From Actinomycetota bacterium (GTDB taxonomy: Bacteria; Actinomycetota; Actinomycetes; Actinomycetales; Microbacteriaceae): DNA of 36,578 bases. The notes beneath the pieces were generated by a model. That model saw only the letters and a list, made by a program, of their open reading frames with translations, was not told the origin of the DNA and made no database searches. Positions 28,659 through 36,578 of the stretch are shown here, one piece after another. The DNA is taken from assembly GCA_947454495.1 (NCBI GenBank), contig CANGKD010000004.1:1-36578 (forward strand), written 5' to 3'. The translations under genes were made by a program, and so were the position numbers. How positions within the stretch are numbered: the stretch's first letter is position 1; each line of letters opens with the position of its first letter.

Positions 28659-29293
28659 TGATGACACCCGCGTCGGACGCACCCGTGTTTGAAAACCTTG
28701 ACTGGCCCGCGAAACGCTGGATTCGCTCGAACATCCTCATCGATTCATCGGGTCATCCCGCGGGGGTCGACGGCACATCACGCACGCTTACTCGCGGCCG
28801 CGATCGTGCGCTTCTGCGTCTTCTGCGTCAGAGCGCGGATGTCATTGTCACGGGCGGCGCGACGGTACGCGCGGAGGGCTGGCATTTCCCACCGAACGGC
28901 GTTCTCCTGGTCGTCTCGAGCAGCGATCTCCCCCTCGCCACCTGCCCAGACCCTGATCGCCTTCGCGTGGTTACACCTGGCTCCTCGACGGCGTCGGTGG
29001 CGGCCGCACTTCGCGTTGCTCTCACGCAGTTGAACGCGACACGCATTCTCTGCGAGTCGGGGCCACGACTACTACGCACGCTGACCGATGAGAACGCTAT
29101 TGATGAGGTGTTTGTCTCCGTTGTGACGTCAGATGGTCATCTCAGCGCTCCGAGCATTCGTCATCACGATGCTGGGTTCACGCAAGCGGTTGCTCGGCAT
29201 CACCTGCGTTTGCAATCATCCAGATACGACCTCATCGAAAGCGTGAATGATCCTGGTCTCACCTTTTTGAGGTTCATTCGCCGGGAGTCATAA
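28658..29293 (+). CDS. RibD C-terminal / dihydrofolate-reductase-like domain protein
   Basis: 211 aa; KRWIRSNILIDSSGHPAGVDGTSRTLTRGRDRALLRLLRQSADVIVTGGATVRAEGW...RILCESGPRLLRTL...IDEVFVSV. Confidence 0.85.
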   Translation: MMTPASDAPVFENLDWPAKRWIRSNILIDSSGHPAGVDGTSRTLTRGRDRALLRLLRQSADVIVTGGATVRAEGWHFPPNGVLLVVSSSDLPLATCPDPDRLRVVTPGSSTASVAAALRVALTQLNATRILCESGPRLLRTLTDENAIDEVFVSVVTSDGHLSAPSIRHHDAGFTQAVARHHLRLQSSRYDLIESVNDPGLTFLRFIRRES

Positions 29294-29358
29294 TCCGCCA
29301 CGCGCGGACTTCGGCGCGTTACCGTCGTGCGGTTCCGGTCGCTCGCTAAGGTCAAAGG

Positions 29359-29949
29359 GTGAACGACAGCACCCCCACGACCGTTCCGGCGGAATTCGCG
29401 AGCGTCGTGAGAGACCTCGAGTCCGCGACGTTGCGTTCTGATTTGCGCGTGCGCAAGATTGCCTCGCCCGGTGGCATTGCCCCCTACAGTGTGGCGTTTG
29501 CGGCCGAGGTTCTCCCGATCGACGATGACGGGACATCCGCGCATGGAGCGGGACGATTCATCTTCTTGTTTGACCCCGACGGCCAAGAAGGCTGGGGTGG
29601 AACACGTCGAATCGTTTGTTTCGCTCAGGCGCCGCTCGAGGGCGAAATCAGCACTGACCCACTTCTCACCGACGTGACGTGGTCGTGGCTTACGGATGCC
29701 TTGGCCACGCGCGAAGCGGAATACACGCACGCGTCCGGCACCGCGACGAGAGTCTTGGCCAAGGGTTTCGGCGAACTCGCAGGCCAAGAAGATTCGGCTC
29801 ACATCGAGCTTCGCGCCTCCTGGTCGCCCGTCGGCAACTCCATCACAGGGCACTTGCATGCGTGGGGCGAGCTCCTGGCAATGCTCGCGGGACTTCCCCC
29901 GCACGATGGGGCGATCAGTATCGATGCTCATCGACGGGAGCGTGGTTAG
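29359..29949 (+). CDS. DUF3000 domain-containing protein
   Basis: 196 aa; PAEFASVVRDLESATLRSDLRVRKIASPGGIAPYSVAFAAEV...SWSPVGNSITGHLHAWGELLAMLAGLPP; upstream of an RNase D-like gene, as in many actinobacteria. Confidence 0.85.
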   Translation: MNDSTPTTVPAEFASVVRDLESATLRSDLRVRKIASPGGIAPYSVAFAAEVLPIDDDGTSAHGAGRFIFLFDPDGQEGWGGTRRIVCFAQAPLEGEISTDPLLTDVTWSWLTDALATREAEYTHASGTATRVLAKGFGELAGQEDSAHIELRASWSPVGNSITGHLHAWGELLAMLAGLPPHDGAISIDAHRRERG

Positions 29950-31174
29950 AGTTCAGGTCATTGATGATGCCGCGGGGTTTGATCGTGCGTGCGACGCCCT
30001 TCGGGCAGGAACTGGCCCATTCGCAGTGGATGCTGAGCGGGCGTCCGGATTCACCTACTCGCAGCGCGCGTACCTGATTCAAATTCATCGCCGTGGAGCG
30101 GGAACGTTCCTCTTTGACCCTCCTCCCATTGGGGACATGTCGGTCCTGACCGAAATCGCCGGAGACGAGGAATGGGTCATTCACGCGGCGAGTCAAGACT
30201 TGCCCTGTTTGCGTGAGGTGGGAATTGCTCCACGCTCGCTTTTCGACACCGAGCTTGCGGCGCGTCTATTGGGTTTCGACAAGGTTGGCTTGGGAGCGGT
30301 TGTTGAGACCCTGCTCGGAATCCATCTCGCGAAGGAGCATTCGGCCGTTGATTGGTCAACGCGACCGTTGCCGGAGCCGTGGCTCGAGTACGCAGCGCTG
30401 GACGTGGAGCTACTCGTCGACGTGCGCGACAAGCTCGCCGATCTGCTCATCGAATCTGACAAAGAACTCATCGCACGACAGGAATTCACTGCGGCACTCA
30501 CAAAACCCAACAAGGAGATTGCCAAGGAGCCGTGGCGCCGACTTTCCGGTCTCCACACCCTTCGGACGCCGCGACAGGTTGCGGTTGCCCGTGAACTGTG
30601 GCTCGCGCGTGATGCCATCGCAGTGGAACGCGATGTCGCTCCCGGCAGGCTGGTCCCCGATGCAAGTCTTGTGGCTGCCGTCACCGCGGAACCGGCAAAC
30701 AAGTCAGAACTTGCCCGACTGAAGGCCTTCAACGGCCGTGCATCTCGCTCACTGCTCGACGAATGGTGGTCGGCCATTGAAAGAGGTCGCCGTTCCGAAG
30801 ACTTGCCCCTTGTTCGCATCAAGTCGACAGAACCTCCGCCCCCTCGAAGCTGGCCCGACCGAAACCCCGAAGCTCACCGTCGCCTCTCTTTCGCCCGCCC
30901 ACGCATGACGCAATTGAGCGAAGAACGAAACATTCCGCTTGAAAATCTTCTCACGCCTTCATTGCTTCGATCGGTGGCATGGAGTCCTCCGACTCCGCTG
31001 ACGGCGCAGACAGTCGGTCACGAACTCGCCGTCGGAGGAGCCAGACAATGGCAAATTGAGGCCTGCGCCGAACTCATTGCCTCTGCTTTTCACGAGGCCG
31101 ACACGACAGTCGACGAGGATGTCGAGATGGACGTTCACCCCGAGCACCTCGCGAGAATGGACGAGTCACCGTAG
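29924..31174 (+). CDS. Ribonuclease D-like 3'-5' exonuclease with HRDC domain
   Basis: FAVDAERASGFTYSQRAYLIQIHRRGAGTFLFDP...IHAASQDLPCLREVGIAPRSLFDTELAARLLGFDKVGLGAVVETLLG...YAALDVELLVDVRDKL. Start could also be GTG at 29942. Confidence 0.92.
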   Translation: MLIDGSVVRVQVIDDAAGFDRACDALRAGTGPFAVDAERASGFTYSQRAYLIQIHRRGAGTFLFDPPPIGDMSVLTEIAGDEEWVIHAASQDLPCLREVGIAPRSLFDTELAARLLGFDKVGLGAVVETLLGIHLAKEHSAVDWSTRPLPEPWLEYAALDVELLVDVRDKLADLLIESDKELIARQEFTAALTKPNKEIAKEPWRRLSGLHTLRTPRQVAVARELWLARDAIAVERDVAPGRLVPDASLVAAVTAEPANKSELARLKAFNGRASRSLLDEWWSAIERGRRSEDLPLVRIKSTEPPPPRSWPDRNPEAHRRLSFARPRMTQLSEERNIPLENLLTPSLLRSVAWSPPTPLTAQTVGHELAVGGARQWQIEACAELIASAFHEADTTVDEDVEMDVHPEHLARMDESP

Positions 31175-31208
31175 GCTCGAAACACGTTGAGTCAAACGAG
31201 GAGCCATC

Positions 31209-32408
31209 ATGACGAACAATGACCGCGTTGTGTTTCTAGACGGCGTACGAACGCCGTTTGGTCGCGCTGGCGAAAAAGGAATGTACGCCAACACGCGCAG
31301 TGACGATCTCGTCGTCAAAGCAATGATGGGAATGCTGGAGCGCAACCCAAGTTTGCCGGGCGAGCGAATCGACGACGTTGCCATTGCAGCCACCACACAG
31401 CGTGGCGACCAGGGACTCACGCTGGGACGTACATCGGCAATCCTGGCCGGACTCCCCCTGTCGGTTCCTGGCTATGCCATCGATCGCATGTGCGCAGGCG
31501 CCATGACCGCCGTCACGACGGTCGCCGGCGCGGTTGCCTTTGGCATGTACGACTTTGCCATCGCGGGTGGAGTGGAACACATGGGGCACCATCCCATGGG
31601 ATTTGATGCTGATCCCAATCCGAGATTCGTGGCCGAGAAACTCGTCGAAGCGGACGCCCTCAACATGGGCGCGACGGCCGAGCGTCTCCACGACCGCTTT
31701 CCGCATCTGACAAAAGAGCGTTCGGATGCATTTGCCATGGGCAGTCAGCTGAAAGTTGAAAAGGCATATCGGGAGGGCAACATCACACCCGATTTGATTC
31801 CCGTCGCGATAAAGACGCCAACGGGATGGGGCTTGGCCACCGAAGACGAAGGTCGCCGGCCAGAAACCACCATGGAAGGCTTAGCTGGGCTGAAAACTCC
31901 CTTTAGACCCCACGGGCGCGTGACCGCGGGAAACTCCTCGCCACTGACGGACGGGGCGACGGTGTCACTGATAGGCAGTGAAAATGCGGCTCGCTCGCTC
32001 GGTTTGAAGCCCAAGATGAAACTCGTCTCGTTTGCCTTCGCGGGCGTTCAACCCGAGGTCATGGGCATCGGACCAATTCCGTCGACGGAGAAGGCTCTCG
32101 CCAAGGCGGGCCTGCGAATTGACGACATTGGCTTGTTTGAACTCAATGAGGCGTTTGCCGTGCAGGTACTGAGTTTGCTCGATCACTTTGGGATAGCCGA
32201 CGATGACCCTCGCGTGAACCCCTACGGTGGAGCGATTTCTATCGGCCACCCACTGGCATCAAGTGGAGTGCGACTAATGATTCAACTTGCCCGTCAGTTT
32301 GAGCAGCGCCCCGACGTGCGCTACGGCCTTACCGCGATGTGCATCGGATTGGGCCAAGGCGGTTCGGTCATTTGGGAAAACCCACATTTTGACGGAAAGC
32401 GAAAGTAG
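31209..32408 (+). CDS. fadA: Acetyl-CoA acyltransferase (thiolase)
   Basis: 399 aa; VFLDGVRTPFGRAGEKGMY, DRMCAGAMTAVTTVAG, GGVEHMGHHPMGFD, NPYGGAISIGHPLASSGVRL, CIGLGQGG. Confidence 0.93.
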   Translation: MTNNDRVVFLDGVRTPFGRAGEKGMYANTRSDDLVVKAMMGMLERNPSLPGERIDDVAIAATTQRGDQGLTLGRTSAILAGLPLSVPGYAIDRMCAGAMTAVTTVAGAVAFGMYDFAIAGGVEHMGHHPMGFDADPNPRFVAEKLVEADALNMGATAERLHDRFPHLTKERSDAFAMGSQLKVEKAYREGNITPDLIPVAIKTPTGWGLATEDEGRRPETTMEGLAGLKTPFRPHGRVTAGNSSPLTDGATVSLIGSENAARSLGLKPKMKLVSFAFAGVQPEVMGIGPIPSTEKALAKAGLRIDDIGLFELNEAFAVQVLSLLDHFGIADDDPRVNPYGGAISIGHPLASSGVRLMIQLARQFEQRPDVRYGLTAMCIGLGQGGSVIWENPHFDGKRK

Positions 32409-32410
32409 CC

Positions 32411-34543
32411 ATGGGACAGTACGACAAGGTTGATTTTTCAGAACTCCTCGAGCTCTCCGACGAAGAAGTTGTTACGCACTCATCCGTCACCGACGTTCAC
32501 CTCGCGTCGGGACGAATCCTGGCGCTCGTGACGCTGGACAACGGCATGGACCACACACGCCCGAACACGCTCGGTCCGCGAACACTGATGGAACTCGATG
32601 ACGTTCTCGTCGCCCTCGCCGACCGGGCATCCCGTGGCGAAATCCACGGGGTCGCGGTCACGGGAAAGCCATACTTCTTGGCCGCGGGAGCGGACCTGAG
32701 CCGCGTTGCGGACATTCCCTCGAAGGCAGTCGCGCGAAAGCTCGCCGAACTTGGACACAGGGCCCTCGGACGTTTACGCGAGTTGGGCGTCCCCTCGTTC
32801 GTCTTCATCAACGGTCTTGCGCTCGGTGGTGGACTTGAGATTGCGCTCAATGCTGACTATCGCACGATTGACTCCAGCGCTGCCGCGATCGCACTTCCCG
32901 AAGTATTTCTGGGACTCGTCCCGGGTTGGGGCGGCGCATATTTGCTTCCCAACTTGATTGGAATCGAAAACGCCCTGACCGTGATGCTGTCGAATCCGTT
33001 GAAGAATAACCGGATGTTATCGGCCCGCGACGCCCATGACCTTGGTATCGCAGATGCCATGTTTGGACCCGCCCGTTTCCTCGAGCAGTCACTTACGTGG
33101 GCAGATTCGGTTCTTGGAGGCGCGAAGGTCAAGCGCCCCCATGAGCCAGGAACCATTGAACGAACCGTCAAGTGGGATGTGGCGCTCAAGATTGCGCGTG
33201 CGACCGTCGAAAAGCGAATCGGCACTGTCGCTACTGCTCCGCAGGCCGCACTGTCGCTGTTGTCTGCCGCGAAGAGCGGCACTCGGGTTGAAGGGTTTGC
33301 TCGAGAAGACGATGTGCTGGCAGAACTCATTGCAGGAGATCAATTCCAGGCGAGTATCTATTCGTTCAACCTCGTTCAAAAACGAGCAAAGAAGCCAGCT
33401 GGAGCCCCTGATCCCGCGCTCGCCGCAAAAATCACGAAGGTCGGAGTCATCGGAGCCGGGCTCATGGCTCGCCAATTCGCACTGCTGTTTGCACGGCGCC
33501 TCCGTGTGCCCGTCGTCTTGACAGACATTGACCAGTCCCGGCTCGATCAAGCCCTGGAGTACATCCACGGTGAAATCGACGGACTCTTGGCGAAGGGACG
33601 AATGGGGAGCGATGACGCGGGGCGCGTTCACGCCCTCGTCTCGGGCTCGACGGATCCCCACGCTTTCGCCGATGCCGACTGGGTCATTGAAGCGGTGTTC
33701 GAAGAACTTGCCGTCAAACAAGAGGTCTTTGCCCGGTTCGAGGAGATCATCCCCGAGACCGCAATCCTCGCAACCAATACGTCGTCGCTTTCTGTCGATG
33801 CGATTGGCGCAAAGTTGAAGCACCCACAGCGACTCGTCGGTTTCCACTTCTTCAATCCGGTGGCTGTGATGCCACTCATCGAAGTCGTTCGTGCATCCAA
33901 GACAAACGAGCAGACCCTGGCTACGGCCATGGCTGTGGCAAAGCAGTTGAAGAAGACTGCGGTTATCACAGCAGATACGCCCGGATTTGTCGTGAACCGT
34001 CTGCTCGCCAAGCTCCTCGGTGAGGCGATGCACGCGGTTGACACGGGAACGGATTTTGAGGTAATCGAGAGTGCCCTTGACTCGTTCGGTATGCCCATGG
34101 GCCCGTTCGAACTACTCGACCTTGTGGGACTCAAAGTCGGTGCGCACGTTCTGGATACGCATCATGCCGCCTTCCCGAAGCGATTCTTCCGAAGTGACAA
34201 CCTGCACGCTCTTGCCGAAGCAGGCGTCTTGCTCACTCGCGACAAAAAGGGAAACATCACCGGGTTTGACGCCCGTGCGAAGGCCATCGTGGCGGGAGGC
34301 ACGAGTCCGCTCACTGCCGATGAATTGCGAATTCGCGTCGAAGATGGACTCGCAGACGAAATCGCGTTCATGCTCAAAGAGAAAGTCGTCGGCCACGCCG
34401 AGGACATCGATCTTTGCATGATCATGGGCGCCGGTTGGCCTTTTCAAATGGGTGGCATCACGCCGTTCCTCGACCGCGTCGGAGCGAGTGAACGTGTCAA
34501 TGGCAAGCTCTTCCACACGCCACCCATCAAGGGTGTCGCATAG
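32411..34543 (+). CDS. fadB: 3-hydroxyacyl-CoA dehydrogenase / enoyl-CoA hydratase fusion
   Basis: 710 aa; crotonase domain INGLALGGGLEIALNADYRTI, then VGVIGAGLMARQFALLFARR, LVGFHFFNPVAVMPLIEVV, TADTPGFVVNRLLAKLLGEA. Confidence 0.95.
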   Translation: MGQYDKVDFSELLELSDEEVVTHSSVTDVHLASGRILALVTLDNGMDHTRPNTLGPRTLMELDDVLVALADRASRGEIHGVAVTGKPYFLAAGADLSRVADIPSKAVARKLAELGHRALGRLRELGVPSFVFINGLALGGGLEIALNADYRTIDSSAAAIALPEVFLGLVPGWGGAYLLPNLIGIENALTVMLSNPLKNNRMLSARDAHDLGIADAMFGPARFLEQSLTWADSVLGGAKVKRPHEPGTIERTVKWDVALKIARATVEKRIGTVATAPQAALSLLSAAKSGTRVEGFAREDDVLAELIAGDQFQASIYSFNLVQKRAKKPAGAPDPALAAKITKVGVIGAGLMARQFALLFARRLRVPVVLTDIDQSRLDQALEYIHGEIDGLLAKGRMGSDDAGRVHALVSGSTDPHAFADADWVIEAVFEELAVKQEVFARFEEIIPETAILATNTSSLSVDAIGAKLKHPQRLVGFHFFNPVAVMPLIEVVRASKTNEQTLATAMAVAKQLKKTAVITADTPGFVVNRLLAKLLGEAMHAVDTGTDFEVIESALDSFGMPMGPFELLDLVGLKVGAHVLDTHHAAFPKRFFRSDNLHALAEAGVLLTRDKKGNITGFDARAKAIVAGGTSPLTADELRIRVEDGLADEIAFMLKEKVVGHAEDIDLCMIMGAGWPFQMGGITPFLDRVGASERVNGKLFHTPPIKGVA

Positions 34544-34552
34544 GTTCGAGGG

Positions 34553-36496
34553 CTACTTAGAGCGCTTCGCCTCGGCGCTCGTCATCGTCGGCTCGTCGAG
34601 CGGACGGGCGCTCGGAATCTTGCTGCCCAAGACCTGAGCAATGACGTCTCGAGCAATCGTTGCGGCCGTCAGACCCGCGTCGTCAAGAATCTCCTCGCGC
34701 GTCGCGTGGTCGATAAATTCGTCGGGCAATCCGAGCTCGTCTACAGCGGTGTCGACCCCGGCGCTACGCAAATCTTGCCGGATGCGCGTTCCGATGCCGG
34801 CGACACGAACGCCATCCTCCATTGTGATCACGAGTCGATGCTCGCGGGCCAGATCAATCACGCTCACGGGAACGGGAATTACCCACCGGGGATCAACGAC
34901 GGTCGCACCGATGCCCTGCTGCGCAAGACGTTCTGCGACATCGAGAGCAACCCGCGCGAATGGGCCGATGGCCACGAGCAGCACATCTTTGTGCGGAGCC
35001 TCGCGAAGCACATCCACGCCATCCGTCGTGCGACGAACAGAGGGAATATCCTCACCAACACTCCCCTTGGGAAAGCGTATGACCGTCGGTGCGTCATTTA
35101 TGGCGAGTGCTTCGGCGAGCTCCTCGCGTAAACGCGAAGCGTCGCGTGGCGCCGCAATGTGGATGCCCGGCACCACTTGAAGCAACGCGAGGTCCCACAT
35201 TCCGTGGTGACTCGCACCGTCCGGTCCAGTAATTCCTGCGCGATCGAGCACGAACGTCACACCGGCTTTGTGGAGTCCAACATCCATTAGCACCTGGTCG
35301 AACGCACGGTTGATGAATGTTGCGTAGAGAGCCACGACCGGATGAAGTCCGCCGAACGCGAGACCCGCCGCAGACGTCACCGCGTGTTGTTCGGCGATGC
35401 CGACATCGAGTACTCGATCGGGGAACTTCTGTGCCATCGGATACAAACCCGTGGGGCGCAACATCGCTGCGGTAATGGCAACGATGCGGTCATCCGTGGT
35501 GGCATTGGCGACGAGCTCAGCGCCAAAAACGTCCGTCCAGGTCTCTTTGCTCGACGTCGAGATGGGCAGTCCGGTATCGGGATGAATTTGGCCCACCGCG
35601 TGGAACTGGTCTGCATCATCGTCACGCGCGGGAGCGTATCCGCGTCCCTTTTCGGTAATCGCATGAACAATGACCGGCGCGCCATAACTCTTGGCCTGCC
35701 GAAGCACGGCCTGCATGGCCGTCACATCGTGTCCGTCTACCGGACCCAGATACTTGATGTCGAGATTGGCATACAGCGACTGATTGTTTGTAAAGCGACT
35801 TAGAAAGCCGTGAATTCCGCCCCGAATACCGCGGTAAAAAGCGCGCGCCGTCGGGCCCATCTTGGCGAATGCCTTGCGACTCGAAAAGTGGAGATTGCGA
35901 TAGGTCGGACGGGTGCGAACCTTGTCCAGATAGCGCGCAATTCCACCGATTGTTGGCGCGTAGGAGCGTCCGTTGTCGTTGACCACAATGATGAGGTTTC
36001 GAGTGTTGTCGTGGCTGATATTGTTCAGCGCTTCCCACGTCATTCCGCCGGTCAGCGAACCGTCACCAACCACCGCAACGACGTGGCGGTCACGTTGACC
36101 GGTCATGTCGAAGGCACGCGAAATGCCATCGGCCCACGAAAGCGAACTCGACGCATGTGAGCTCTCGACAATGTCGTGCTCGGATTCACTGCGTTGGGGG
36201 TAACCCGCCAACCCGCCGCGTTGACGCAAGTGGGAAAAATCTTGACGACCCGTGAGCAACTTGTGCACGTAAGACTGATGACCTGTGTCCCACACGATGG
36301 CATCTGACGGCGACTCAAAGACACGGTGAATCGCGAGAGTCAACTCGACAACACCAAGGTTTGGCCCCAGGTGTCCACCCGAACGGGCAACCTCACTCAC
36401 CAGGAATTCACGAATCTCCCCCGCAAGCTCGCGAAGCTGTGTCTCGCTGAGTTTGTCGAGGTCGCGAGGACCCGTGATTGAGGGAAGAAGCGCCAT
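34553..36496 (-). CDS. dxs: 1-deoxy-D-xylulose-5-phosphate synthase
   Basis: 647 aa; [81 protein letters not shown]. Confidence 0.98.
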   Translation of the reverse strand: MALLPSITGPRDLDKLSETQLRELAGEIREFLVSEVARSGGHLGPNLGVVELTLAIHRVFESPSDAIVWDTGHQSYVHKLLTGRQDFSHLRQRGGLAGYPQRSESEHDIVESSHASSSLSWADGISRAFDMTGQRDRHVVAVVGDGSLTGGMTWEALNNISHDNTRNLIIVVNDNGRSYAPTIGGIARYLDKVRTRPTYRNLHFSSRKAFAKMGPTARAFYRGIRGGIHGFLSRFTNNQSLYANLDIKYLGPVDGHDVTAMQAVLRQAKSYGAPVIVHAITEKGRGYAPARDDDADQFHAVGQIHPDTGLPISTSSKETWTDVFGAELVANATTDDRIVAITAAMLRPTGLYPMAQKFPDRVLDVGIAEQHAVTSAAGLAFGGLHPVVALYATFINRAFDQVLMDVGLHKAGVTFVLDRAGITGPDGASHHGMWDLALLQVVPGIHIAAPRDASRLREELAEALAINDAPTVIRFPKGSVGEDIPSVRRTTDGVDVLREAPHKDVLLVAIGPFARVALDVAERLAQQGIGATVVDPRWVIPVPVSVIDLAREHRLVITMEDGVRVAGIGTRIRQDLRSAGVDTAVDELGLPDEFIDHATREEILDDAGLTAATIARDVIAQVLGSKIPSARPLDEPTMTSAEAKRSK

Positions 36497-36523
36497 GTTC
36501 GAAAGTCTAACGACGGCGAAGCG

Positions 36524-36578
36524 CTAGGCAACCAGCGAGCGGAGCACGTACTGCAGAATTCCACCGTTGCGGTAGTAA
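36524..36578 (-). CDS. acnA: Aconitate hydratase, C-terminal fragment (rest outside window)
   Basis: Reverse strand translates to YYRNGGILQYVLRSLVA*, the typical aconitase C-terminus. Confidence 0.8.
   Translation of the reverse strand, partial: YYRNGGILQYVLRSLVA

Noticed and set aside
33089-34033. 314-aa minus-strand ORF
   Set aside because: Antisense shadow of fadB.
1-36578. CRISPR array, transposon, prophage, retron, toxin-antitoxin or biosynthetic cluster
   Set aside because: No regularly spaced repeats, transposase/integrase/reverse transcriptase motifs or phage genes seen in the translated ORFs; nearly all coding space is accounted for by housekeeping genes.

Overview
The window is gene-dense actinobacterial chromosome. 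Protein families and synteny suggest a Microbacteriaceae-like, compact genome, but the taxon is inferred only. Almost everything is recognisable housekeeping: aroE(partial)-mltG-ruvX-alaS-small ORF-rpsD-rarA (-); a cyclophilin and a DUF349 protein (+); a small AbiEi-like/unknown ORF (+); rsh(relA)-secF-secD-yajC-ruvB-ruvA-ruvC-yebC-pdxT-pdxS-HIT-thrS (-); four tRNAs (Val-GAC, Cys, Gly on -, Val-CAC on +); two tandem amtB ammonium transporters and zapE (-); sulfurtransferase-sufE-RibD_C-DUF3000-RNase D-like-fadA-fadB (+); and dxs plus the 3' end of an aconitase gene (-). I found no CRISPR array, transposase, integrase, phage gene or obvious defence island, and no convincing undescribed multi-gene system. 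The best leads are non-coding. (1) Both amtB genes carry sequences matching a GlnR operator (GTnAC-n6-GAAAC), two double-stranded hairpins separate the genes, and no glnK sits beside them. (2) An exact 27-bp copy of the tRNA-Val(GAC) 3' end, next to a strong hairpin, lies in the region upstream of thrS. (3) A perfect 21-nt inverted repeat lies in the rpsD leader. (4) The pgsA/acyltransferase/pimA block often found between HIT and pdxS in actinobacteria is absent here.
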